Origin: Candidatus Ferrigenium bremense
GTDB taxonomy: Bacteria > Pseudomonadota > Gammaproteobacteria > Burkholderiales > Gallionellaceae
Assembly: GCA_019449635.1 (NCBI GenBank)
Contig: JAGRPI010000006.1
Span: 1-64,000 of the forward strand
Direction: 5' to 3'
DNA: 64,000 nt
The notes under the pieces are model-generated. The model did not search any database, had not been told where the DNA came from, and saw nothing but the letters and a program-made list of their open reading frames with translations. Shown one piece after another: positions 1 through 7,792 of the stretch; the first letter of the stretch is position 1, and each line of letters begins with the position of its first letter. Position numbers and translations under genes: made by a program.

Positions 1-85
1 AATTCAATCTCTGGAAGTTACTTGAACCGGAATATAGGTAAACTGATTTCAAATCGGCACCAAAATTTATTGCTTTGTAAACCGC

Positions 86-104
86 GCCAATGCTTAGCAT
101 TGGC
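86..104. terminator. hairpin, possible terminator of an upstream gene
   Basis: A perfect 8-bp inverted repeat (GCCAATGC / GCATTGGC) with a 3-nt loop is followed on the plus strand by a short AT-rich stretch. It could be a weak intrinsic terminator for a gene ending before the window, but there is no real T-run. Confidence 0.3.
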
Positions 105-171
105 TTGATAATTTGTAAGTTAACCGGACACTACTGATTCCATCCGCATTCTTAATACTACGCCCGACTTC

Positions 172-1401
172 GTGGACGTGGAGCTATCCGGGTCGAACGA
201 TGGCTCCAGGGGGCAGTTGTATTTGGGAATGATTGCCAAATCGACAGATGGCATCGTGCGCTCGACAGCGTTTCAACCCGTAGCCGTACCAGGCGAAAAG
301 CAATTCCGTGTTTTATCACAGGGAATGAGGCCAAGCAGCTTAGGACCCCAGCAGACCGATTACCTGATGGTCATGGTTTATACCGGACAAGGTACAGTCC
401 TCCTTAGGAGCAAGTTTGATTGGCCCCATGTGTGGCAGGAAAAAAAGGCAAGCACCGTGGGCAGAGCAGTTGACAGTGTCGAGCTGAGCGAGGCGCATCC
501 ATGGCGGATATTTTCTTTGAACCTGGATGAAGAAGATTTCGCAGCACTTGATATCCTCATGAGGAAATGGAACGACCCTAAGGAACGTGACCATAACGGC
601 GAATGGAAGCTGGATAGTTTCAGGCAAGTGTTTGTCAATTATTCCAGCGGAAAACGCGATTGGAAGGGTGACTTGCAACGCATCAAAAGATGGCAGGCCT
701 TTAATCCGAAATCGGCTGGCGCGGCGATAGCCGAGGCCAAGTATTGGGCAGCTTACGCATGGCATATACGCGGAAATGAGACCAGTACACAGGCCGATCC
801 GGTGGCACTTAGGGTGTTTGGCGAGCGCATGCAGCGCGCCGAGAAGGTGCTGCAGGAAGCCAAGGATTTTTCTGTCGACAATCCGCTATGGTATGAGGCC
901 TATCTGGATATTGCCGTGGCCACCAAGCGCAAGGATAAATTTATCGAGGCGTTGTTCAATGAAGCGATTCGCAGACACCCCCACTTTCAGCCTCTGTATC
1001 TGAACATGGCTAAACACTGGGTACCACGCTCGGGCGATATGGCGGACTGGAACAAGGTGGACGGCGTAATCAAGCAAGCAGTAAGCAATGCTGCTGAAAT
1101 GGATAGCGCAAGCAATTACGCCCTGCTTTACGCGCAAATCAGCGAGCTACAAAAGTTCGAATTTGATTTGTTCCGGGATAGTCTGGTTTCATGGGTAAAG
1201 ATGCGTGATTCCTATGAGGGCCTGGTGAAACGCTATCCCAGTGCAGATAACCTCAATGAATTTGCTGCTTTCGCCTGCCGCGCCAATGATAAAAGCGCTT
1301 ACCTCAACATCCGGCCGCTAATCAAGCACATCGTGCCCAAAAAGTGGCCAGGAAATTATTCTTATGATCTATGCGATCGTCGGTTCCTACAGAACGTCTG
1401 A
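172..1401 (+). CDS. DUF4034-like protein, probably 5'-truncated
   Basis: Function unknown. The 409-residue product from a GTG start resembles the C-terminal two-thirds of the next gene: both have the W-A-Y-A-W-x-x-R-G type segment, an F-x-E-R-x-x-R-A-E stretch and a final C-x-x-x-F near the end, so they are tandem paralogues, probably of the DUF4034 group (family name from memory). The first 100 or so residues look like beta-strand sequence. The GTG at 172 has no ribosome binding site, and protein-like sequence in the same frame continues upstream to a TAA at 121-123, so the native start may be lost or may be a rare codon. Unlike its paralogue it has no signal peptide. Base composition is less GC-rich than in the rest of the window. 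It may be a decaying copy. Confidence 0.5.
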   Translation: MDVELSGSNDGSRGQLYLGMIAKSTDGIVRSTAFQPVAVPGEKQFRVLSQGMRPSSLGPQQTDYLMVMVYTGQGTVLLRSKFDWPHVWQEKKASTVGRAVDSVELSEAHPWRIFSLNLDEEDFAALDILMRKWNDPKERDHNGEWKLDSFRQVFVNYSSGKRDWKGDLQRIKRWQAFNPKSAGAAIAEAKYWAAYAWHIRGNETSTQADPVALRVFGERMQRAEKVLQEAKDFSVDNPLWYEAYLDIAVATKRKDKFIEALFNEAIRRHPHFQPLYLNMAKHWVPRSGDMADWNKVDGVIKQAVSNAAEMDSASNYALLYAQISELQKFEFDLFRDSLVSWVKMRDSYEGLVKRYPSADNLNEFAAFACRANDKSAYLNIRPLIKHIVPKKWPGNYSYDLCDRRFLQNV

Positions 1402-1447
1402 AACAGGCTGCTTTAACGATAACTGCAATCGAAAGGGAGTTAGGGGA

Positions 1448-3235
1448 ATGCATATTCAAAAGAAACGCAAGGTTTGCCGGAACGCCATGGGCATTATCAC
1501 CTTATTCGTGGCAGTGATGCTGTCAGGACTGTCTGTGGGAGCGCACGCGACTGGAGGTGCGATGCCCGTACCCCAGTTCCAGCACCCGTTTGCATTCAAG
1601 CAATATCACGTACATTACGACGTGAACGCTGACGGCACATACAAAGAGCAGGGCGATTTTGCAATAACCGTGCTGAATGAGCAGGGAGTTCAACTGGCGC
1701 GGCAAATGCCGGTCGGTATGCAAAACATGCCGATGTTCGTGACCGATCAGAATGTTGAAATAGCCACTGCTTACACGCTCAAAAGAAATGGTGAACATAT
1801 CGCCGCCATTCCCGTGAATTCGGCTCCGGTAGCGGGCGTTGTGCCGGCACAGATGAAGGTTTTTGCGTTCCAGCAGGTGGAAATAGGCGACACTCTGGTG
1901 CTTTCCTACCAAGCCATGCAGAAGAGGCCGATTATTCCCAACAATGTAGTTCTGGACCAGCAGTTTTCAAAATTCGTAGCGTATGACGATGCCGTGATAA
2001 GCTTGAGCGCACCCGCCTCGATGAATCTGCGCGTTGAAATTTCTGGAGTCGGCAAAGGGCAGAACACCACCGGTGGCAAAATCCAAAAATGGGAATGGCA
2101 ATACCGGAATAAACCGCCTGCAGCGCTGTCGCCCAATCAGCCACCACCCTTAGATCGAATCCATGTTTCGTCTTTTAAGGATAATCAGGCAGAGAGTGAG
2201 GCAATTCAGGCAGAGATAGAGGCAACGAAAAAGTTGATAACGGCACTTCAACCTCCGGCGTTTCAACCTCAAATTCAGGCAAGTCAGCACTGCCAGGTTT
2301 TCCCCAGCAATCCGAATGATGGCCCGGAGGCACTGAATATGTTTACGGCTCAAGTGGCTGATTTTTTCTGGCGCTCAGAAGATTTTTTGAAACGAGAAGT
2401 AAACGATTGGAATATCCCAACATGCGTGTTTGATGATGGTCGCCCAAGGTTGAGTGCGTTACTGGATGGATACGACCAGGCCTTTAGAAATGAAAGTGAT
2501 TGGAGCAAGAGCCTCGCTCGTGTGGATTATTTAAAGAAGAAATTTCCAAATCAAGCCTTTGTTGCCTTGGCTGAAGTCAAGTACTGGATAGAATACGCAT
2601 GGAATGCGCGTGGCGGTGGATATGCTTCTTCCGTTTCCAAGGACGGATGGAAGCTATTTCGTGAACGCTTGGAAAGGGCAGAAAGAATATTGATTGATAC
2701 TAAGTCTTATTCTGCCGATTTGCCTAATTGGTATTCTGAAATGATTATCGTGCAGAGCGCACTGGATCGTCCTGAAGATGAAAGAGATCAGGTGTTCCTG
2801 GAGGGTGTTAAACGGTTTCCAACTTTTTATCCGATCTACTTCACGATGCTGAATTACCTGTCACCTAAATGGGGTGGTACATGGAGAACCGTGGACAACT
2901 TGGTCAAGTGGTCTGTCGAGCACACCAAGGCTGAGGAGAGTAATTCGATGTACGCCAGGATTTATTGGGCCGCCGCCGGTGACCCTAAGGTCAATCTGTT
3001 CAAGGATACATTTGCCACCTGGTCAAAAATGAAGCACGGCTTTGAAAACTTGATGGTGCGCCATCCCAAGAGCAAATGGAACCTGAATAACTTTGCCAAA
3101 TTTGCCTGTATGGCGGGCGATAAGCAAACCTTCCTTAAGCTCAGGTCCCAGATCGGCAAAGATGTGATCGATGCGGCCTGGCCAGATAATACCTCGCTCG
3201 ATCTGTGCGAGACAAAATTCGGTTATGCGGAATAA
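1448..3235 (+). CDS. exported DUF4034-like protein with N-terminal DUF3857-like region
   Basis: The start is set at ATG 1448, preceded by GGGAG about 9 nt upstream; an in-frame ATG at 1364 lies inside the preceding gene and would bury the signal peptide. The 595-residue protein begins with a basic stretch and a hydrophobic segment ending near A-H-A-T, a good Sec signal. Residues about 45-240 look beta-rich and resemble the DUF3857 domain found ahead of transglutaminase-like proteins. The second half, about 300-595, is alpha-helical, Trp-rich and paralogous to the preceding gene. No catalytic triad is obvious. Expected location is the periplasm. Specific function is not recognised. Confidence 0.7.
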   Translation: MHIQKKRKVCRNAMGIITLFVAVMLSGLSVGAHATGGAMPVPQFQHPFAFKQYHVHYDVNADGTYKEQGDFAITVLNEQGVQLARQMPVGMQNMPMFVTDQNVEIATAYTLKRNGEHIAAIPVNSAPVAGVVPAQMKVFAFQQVEIGDTLVLSYQAMQKRPIIPNNVVLDQQFSKFVAYDDAVISLSAPASMNLRVEISGVGKGQNTTGGKIQKWEWQYRNKPPAALSPNQPPPLDRIHVSSFKDNQAESEAIQAEIEATKKLITALQPPAFQPQIQASQHCQVFPSNPNDGPEALNMFTAQVADFFWRSEDFLKREVNDWNIPTCVFDDGRPRLSALLDGYDQAFRNESDWSKSLARVDYLKKKFPNQAFVALAEVKYWIEYAWNARGGGYASSVSKDGWKLFRERLERAERILIDTKSYSADLPNWYSEMIIVQSALDRPEDERDQVFLEGVKRFPTFYPIYFTMLNYLSPKWGGTWRTVDNLVKWSVEHTKAEESNSMYARIYWAAAGDPKVNLFKDTFATWSKMKHGFENLMVRHPKSKWNLNNFAKFACMAGDKQTFLKLRSQIGKDVIDAAWPDNTSLDLCETKFGYAE

Positions 3236-3257
3236 CCAGCAGTATTCGGGAGAAACC

Positions 3258-4157
3258 ATGAAAACCATCTTCGCCGCCATCCTGGCAATGTCCATTTCAA
3301 CCTGCGTTTTTGCAGTAGAGGCCACCGCTCCGTCACCTGCGCGCGTAGCATCCAGTGATCAGGATCAACTGATCGACCGGCTGCTGACCGTTTCGGGTAT
3401 GAAGAAATTTCTGCAGAATCTGCCTGCACAAACTGCAACTGGCTTCATGCAAGCAGCATTGAGGAATGACGCCAGCGAAGACGAGAAAAAGGAGTTGGTA
3501 ACATTGCTGGGAGAGGCGTATCCAAAGGATGTGTTCGTCAACCGTGTCAGCGCCGCGTTGAAAACCAACTACAACGAGCAGCGCTACTCAAATTTTTTGC
3601 AACTGCTGTCCACTCCGCTTGCCACGAGGATGCTTGAGCTAGAGAAGCAGGAGCCCAATCCTGCCGACGTGCAGGCCTTTCTTGCGCAGGTTTCCAAACA
3701 CCCACTGCCGCCTGAGCGCATCAAGCTGATTCAGAGCATGGATACAGCTACCCAGAGCAGTACACTGCTAACCGCAATGACGATTGCTTCCATTGAAGCG
3801 GGGGCGTTTACGGCAGGAGACGATTGCAGTCTCGTTACCGCCAAGATCAAGAAGATGATTGTAAAGAGCCGTCCGGAAATCGAGAAGGCAAACCGTAGCA
3901 GCGCGCAGGTCATGCTGGCATTTACGTATCGCAATGTTTCGGACGCGGATTTGGCCAGCTATTTGAAAGTATATGAGGACAAAAACAGCAAGTGGGTGCA
4001 GGACATTGCACAAGCGGCCATCAAGGAACAATTCAAGTCGAGTATGGAAAAAGGTGCGCAGGGAATGAAGAGAATTGTTCAGGCCCACAAGCGTAAAAAA
4101 ACCATGTTTGCACCGAAGTGTGGGCAATCAGAATCACCAAACGACGAGCCCGTCTAA
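3258..4157 (+). CDS. exported hypothetical protein (DUF2059-like helical)
   Basis: ATG 3258 follows a CGGGAGA ribosome binding site 22 nt after the previous stop, so the gene is likely cotranscribed with the DUF4034-like gene. The 299-residue product has a short signal peptide (about residues 1-20, cleaving near V-F-A-V-E). The rest is predicted to be mostly helical. The block from about residue 40, with D-x-L-I-D-R-L-L and a later helix pair, is reminiscent of DUF2059 proteins, but this assignment is weak. The C-terminus is basic. Probably periplasmic, role unknown. Composition is low in GC like its neighbours. Confidence 0.6.
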   Translation: MKTIFAAILAMSISTCVFAVEATAPSPARVASSDQDQLIDRLLTVSGMKKFLQNLPAQTATGFMQAALRNDASEDEKKELVTLLGEAYPKDVFVNRVSAALKTNYNEQRYSNFLQLLSTPLATRMLELEKQEPNPADVQAFLAQVSKHPLPPERIKLIQSMDTATQSSTLLTAMTIASIEAGAFTAGDDCSLVTAKIKKMIVKSRPEIEKANRSSAQVMLAFTYRNVSDADLASYLKVYEDKNSKWVQDIAQAAIKEQFKSSMEKGAQGMKRIVQAHKRKKTMFAPKCGQSESPNDEPV

Positions 4158-4396
4158 AAAAAGAAGTGGTCAGACTGTTGATTTGCGCACTCCCTTGACC
4201 CACCTAGCCCATGAATTTGCATTTTCAGTTGCCCCGTTCGCAAGAGAAAAAGCTAGTGTAAATTCATGTCGCTAGGTTTTGCTGTATGGCTCTCATTACT
4301 CCGCGCAACTACTGGGTCAATATGGCGTGCAATTTGACATCAGCGTCTCAAATGGGCACATAGCAGCCCTTCGATTACTGCTTGCCGAGCCAAATT

Positions 4397-5023
4397 CTAC
4401 AGATAGCGCGCGAACCACGAGGCAGCGCTGCGCGCCGCCTGTTGCAGCGTGCCGGGCTCCTCGAAAAGGTGCGTCGCGTGGGGGATCAGGGTGAGTTCTT
4501 TCTCGCAGTTCATCAGCACATAGGCCTGCTGGTTCAACTCGATCACGCCGTAGTCCGCCGCGCCGACGATGAGCAGGGTCGGGGCGGTGACGCGGCTCAG
4601 GGCGACCTCTCCGGCGAGGTCGGGGCGTCCGCCGCGCGACACCACGGCGGCGACCTTGTCGCCCATCTTTGCCGCTGCCTGCAAGGCTGCCGCCGCGCCG
4701 GTGCTGGCGCCGAAGTAGCCGAGGTGCATGGCCTGGGTCTTCGGGTCGGACTGCAGCCACGCCGTGGCGGCGAGCAGGCGGCGCGTGAGCAGCGCGATGT
4801 CGAAGCGCGTCTCGTAATCCTGGTCTTCTTCGCGCGTCAGCAGGTCGAAGAGCAGCGTGCCGATGCCGTGCTGTTGCAGTACCTCGGCGACATAGGTGTT
4901 GCGCGGGCTGAAGCGGCTGCTGCCGCTGCCGTGGGCGAACGCCACCACGCCCTTCGTGGATGGCGGCAGGATCAGTTCGCCGTCGAGTTCGACCTGGTCG
5001 GCCGGGATATGCACGGTGCTCAT
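4397..5023 (-). CDS. dienelactone-hydrolase-like alpha/beta hydrolase
   Basis: This 208-residue cytoplasmic hydrolase has the nucleophile elbow G-A-S-T-G (Ser near residue 107), a likely acid Asp in the V-G-A-A-D segment and a catalytic His in H-A-T-H-L near the C-terminus. The order Ser-Asp-His and the length fit the small dienelactone hydrolase/phosphoribosyltransferase-associated hydrolase group. The substrate cannot be read from sequence. The start ATG at 5023 has AAGGAG 7 nt upstream. It follows the AmmeMemoRadiSam genes on the same strand, separated by a palindromic repeat, so it may be read from the same transcript. Confidence 0.8.
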   Translation of the reverse strand: MSTVHIPADQVELDGELILPPSTKGVVAFAHGSGSSRFSPRNTYVAEVLQQHGIGTLLFDLLTREEDQDYETRFDIALLTRRLLAATAWLQSDPKTQAMHLGYFGASTGAAAALQAAAKMGDKVAAVVSRGGRPDLAGEVALSRVTAPTLLIVGAADYGVIELNQQAYVLMNCEKELTLIPHATHLFEEPGTLQQAARSAASWFARYL

Positions 5024-5082
5024 GTCGTTTCTCCTTGCAGTTAGGAATAGTATGCCGCCCTTGATGATGCGCCATGCCTGCC

Positions 5083-5133
5083 GCCCTCTCCCCAGCCCTC
5101 TCCCCAGCCCTCTCCCGCAAGCGGGCGAGGGGG
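5083..5133. repeat. REP-like palindrome with tandem CCCTCTCCCCAG units
   Basis: Two and a half copies of a 12-nt CCCTCTCCCCAG unit run into a hairpin with arms CCCTCTCCCGC and GCGGGCGAGGG (one mismatch, 2-nt loop). This is the common proteobacterial GAGAGGG-type intergenic palindrome. It lies between the radical SAM and hydrolase genes. Confidence 0.75.
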
Positions 5134-5155
5134 ATGATGTCTCGCTTTGCGAGGC

Positions 5156-6244
5156 TTATGCCATCGTGATCGGGATGCGGCACGCGCCGAATGCCTTGGT
5201 GAATCTCTCGAAGCGTCCGGCGATCTGGGCATGGCAGTCCGGGCAATGGCCGTCGGGCGTAAGGCGGTATTGCATGATCTCGTACCAGTCGCGCACGATC
5301 AGCTCGCTGCCGCATGAAGGGCAAAAGGTAGTGTCCCCCTCGCGATTGTGCACGTTGCCGGTGTAGACGTAGCGCAGCCCCGCAGCCATCGCGATCTGCC
5401 GCGCGCGCACCAGCGTCTGCGGCGGGGTGGCGGGGACGTCGGTCATCTTGTAGTCCGGGTGGAAGGCGGAAAAGTGCAGCGGCACGTCCGCGCCGAGCTC
5501 CTTCGTGATCCACTCGCTCATCCTGCCGAGCTCTTCGTCCGTATCGTTATGTCCCGGGATCAGCAGCGTGGTCAGCTCGACCCAGACGTCGGTCTCCTGC
5601 CGGAGGTATTTCAGCGTGTCCAGCACCGGCTGCAGGTGCGCGCCGCACAGCTTGACGTAGAACTCGTCGGTGAAGCCCTTGAGGTCGACGTTGGCGGCAT
5701 CCATTTTGGCGAAGAACTCGCGGCGCGGCTGCTCGTGGATATAGCCCGCCGTGACCGCGACGGTCTTGATGCCGAGTGCGTGGCAGGCGTCGGCGGTGTC
5801 CATCGCGTATTCGGCGAAGATCACCGGGTCGTTGTAGGTGAACGCGACGCTCTTGCAGCCCAGTTGCTGCGCGGTTTTCGCGATGGCTTCCGGCGTCGCC
5901 TGGTCGGCCAGCCTGTCGAAGCTGCGCGATTTGGAGATGTCCCAGTTCTGGCAGAACTTGCAGGCGAGGTTGCAGCCCGCCGTGCCGAACGAGAAGATGC
6001 TGCTGCCGGGATAGAAATGGTTGAGCGGTTTCTTCTCGACCGGGTCGACGCAGAAACCCGAACTGCGCCCGTAAGTGGTGAGCACCATGATGTCGCCGGC
6101 GCGGCCGCGCACGAAACATGCGCCGCGCTGCCCTTCGCGCAGTTTGCAGTCGCGCGGGCACAGGTCGCACTGGATGCGCCCGTCATCCAGCAGGTGCCAG
6201 TATTTGGCCGGATATTGTTCGGCAATGCTGATCGGCTCGTCCAT
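5156..6244 (-). CDS. amrS: AmmeMemoRadiSam system radical SAM enzyme
   Basis: This is a radical SAM protein with the CxxxCxxC cluster motif in G-C-N-L-A-C-K-F-C, resembling pyruvate-formate-lyase-activating enzymes. An N-terminal C-D-L-C-P-R-D-C block and a C-terminal C-x-x-C ... C-x-x-C zinc-ribbon-like tail are typical of the AmmeMemoRadiSam family. ATG 6244 is chosen because GAGGA lies about 9 nt upstream; the longer reading from 6280 overlaps the preceding gene. The product is 362 residues. It sits with the AMMECR1 and MEMO genes in the order MEMO, AMMECR1, radical SAM, which defines the system. The reaction is not established; a role in RNA or protein modification has been proposed for homologues. 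Confidence 0.9.
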   Translation of the reverse strand: MDEPISIAEQYPAKYWHLLDDGRIQCDLCPRDCKLREGQRGACFVRGRAGDIMVLTTYGRSSGFCVDPVEKKPLNHFYPGSSIFSFGTAGCNLACKFCQNWDISKSRSFDRLADQATPEAIAKTAQQLGCKSVAFTYNDPVIFAEYAMDTADACHALGIKTVAVTAGYIHEQPRREFFAKMDAANVDLKGFTDEFYVKLCGAHLQPVLDTLKYLRQETDVWVELTTLLIPGHNDTDEELGRMSEWITKELGADVPLHFSAFHPDYKMTDVPATPPQTLVRARQIAMAAGLRYVYTGNVHNREGDTTFCPSCGSELIVRDWYEIMQYRLTPDGHCPDCHAQIAGRFERFTKAFGACRIPITMA

Positions 6245-6261
6245 ATCAATGTTCCTCGGGG

Positions 6262-6912
6262 TCAGCGCTCCTCGCGCCATTTGGTCACGGTATAGCGCGA
6301 CAGCTTCACGCCTTCTTCCCAGAAGTCATCGGGCAGCCCGGCCTTGCGCCTGAGCATGGCAAGGAATTCGCGCGGTTGTGCGAGGTCTTCCCACACCTGC
6401 GGCAGGAAGGTACTCCTGTAACGACCGTATTCGAACACGATGCCGTCCACGTTGGGGCGCATCTGCGCGAGCGCATCGGCCTCATCCCGGACCTCCATCG
6501 CGGTCGTCGGCGAGAGCAGCGAGATTTCGACAGTGGTGATATCGAGTTCCTCGCCGCTCAACGGCATGAAACGCGGATCGCGCAGGGCGGCGGACACAGC
6601 ATTGCTCTTGACGTCGGCGAGCAGCGGCCGGTGCGCCTGCAGCGTGCCGATGCAGCCGCGCAGTTCGCCGTCCTGCGTGAGGGTGACGAAGCATGCGCCA
6701 TGCTCGGCCAGCCAGGGTGCGGTCTCGTCAGCTGCACGAGGCACGCCCAAGGCGCGCGAAATCTCGGCGCGCGCGATCGGCAGCAATATGCGGCCATGAG
6801 ACTCAACCCCCCCACCCCCCTTATCAGGGGGGCTACGTTTTTCTCCTCCCCTGACAAGGGGAGGTTGGGAGGGGTTGAATGTGCCGGAGGTGCGACCGTG
6901 TTCAGTATTCAT
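6262..6912 (-). CDS. amrA: AmmeMemoRadiSam system protein A (AMMECR1 domain)
   Basis: The 216-residue product carries the AMMECR1 fold, with the signature around L-R-G-C-I-G-T-L (near residue 85) and the T-V-E-I-S-L-L-S-P segment. ATG 6912 overlaps the MEMO stop codon by 11 nt and has GAGG about 9 nt upstream, so this start is credible. Residues about 12-37 are low-complexity (Pro, Gly and Lys rich) and are encoded by a palindromic repeat element lying in frame inside the gene. The conserved domain begins only after it, at about residue 40. The gene is followed 17 nt later by the radical SAM gene. Confidence 0.88.
   Translation of the reverse strand: MNTEHGRTSGTFNPSQPPLVRGGEKRSPPDKGGGGVESHGRILLPIARAEISRALGVPRAADETAPWLAEHGACFVTLTQDGELRGCIGTLQAHRPLLADVKSNAVSAALRDPRFMPLSGEELDITTVEISLLSPTTAMEVRDEADALAQMRPNVDGIVFEYGRYRSTFLPQVWEDLAQPREFLAMLRRKAGLPDDFWEEGVKLSRYTVTKWREER
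6801..6881. repeat. palindromic repeat inside the AMMECR1-domain gene
   Basis: C-rich left arm (about 6803-6820) and G-rich right arm (about 6859-6879) surround two shorter hairpins (TTATCAGGGGGG and CCCCTGACAAGGGG). The structure matches a dispersed intergenic repeat type seen in many proteobacteria. Here it lies in frame within the N-terminal coding region. Confidence 0.7.
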
Positions 6913-7720
6913 GTCTCATTTCCTCGGTAAAGGCGAGGGCGGCATAGCCCACAACCTGGTCATGAGACCCCGCAGTGTCCCCGGAGTTTCGTAGGTCGAG
7001 CAAATGGGGCGTCAGGCGGTGCCGGCGCGCCGCGACGATCAGGCCGCTGATCGGCGTGCCGCCGCAGGCGTGGTCTGGTTCGATGGGCTGATCCAGCCTG
7101 AGGATGGCTTGCACGGTGCCGTGGTCCACGCGCTGCGCGACGGTGTAGGGCAGGTAATGCGACAGGTCGGAGCTGATCACGATCAGCGTCTCTTCGCCGC
7201 CCCACAGCACTTCCAGCACCTCGGCGACCTCCTCGGGCGTCGCCATGCCGACCGCCAGCGGCAGCAGGGTGAAATCCGGCAGCACGCTTTGCAGGAACGG
7301 CAGTTGCACTTCCAGCGAATGTTCCAGCGCATGCGCCTGCGCGCTGACGGTCACCTGCGGCAGGTGGGTGATGCTGTGCGCTCCTGCCGTATCCAGCATG
7401 ACCCGTCCGAGCGGCGTATCGAAGGCCTCCGCACCGGGCAGCGCCAAGCCGCGCACCGCGACGCGATGCGTGGGGCCGAGCAGCACCACGCGGCGGATGC
7501 GCTGTGCAATCGGTTGGAGCGTGGCATAGGCAGTCGCCGCGATGGGGCCGGAATAGATGTATCCGGCATGCGGCACGATCAGGGCTTTGGGGGGCAGGTC
7601 GTGCGGTTGCGGGACGTGGGTGCGTGCTTGGGCCAGCAGCGCTTGCACGTCATGCGCAAGCTGTCGGGCATCGGCGGGGTAGAACAGGCCTGCGACGGCA
7701 GGGGTGCGAATGGCGGACAT
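6902..7720 (-). CDS. amrB: AmmeMemoRadiSam system protein B (MEMO family)
   Basis: The 272-residue product belongs to the MEMO family, related to class III extradiol dioxygenases. It begins with R-x-P-A-V-A-G-x-F-Y-P, has P-H-A-G-Y-x-Y-S-G near residue 50 and metal-ligand-like His residues in G-P-T-H and S-S-D-L-S-H-Y. GGGAGG lies 5-6 nt before ATG 7720. It heads the AmmeMemoRadiSam cluster, 72 nt after the NuoF-like gene on the same strand, so read-through from the korAB-frdBA operon is possible. The biochemical role of bacterial MEMO proteins is unresolved. Confidence 0.92.
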   Translation of the reverse strand: MSAIRTPAVAGLFYPADARQLAHDVQALLAQARTHVPQPHDLPPKALIVPHAGYIYSGPIAATAYATLQPIAQRIRRVVLLGPTHRVAVRGLALPGAEAFDTPLGRVMLDTAGAHSITHLPQVTVSAQAHALEHSLEVQLPFLQSVLPDFTLLPLAVGMATPEEVAEVLEVLWGGEETLIVISSDLSHYLPYTVAQRVDHGTVQAILRLDQPIEPDHACGGTPISGLIVAARRHRLTPHLLDLRNSGDTAGSHDQVVGYAALAFTEEMRHEY

Positions 7721-7792
7721 GGCAACCTCCCTTCATGCGATGCCCTGAATATGAGGGCAGATGGGGAAGATTCAAGACTCTGAAATGGGCTC

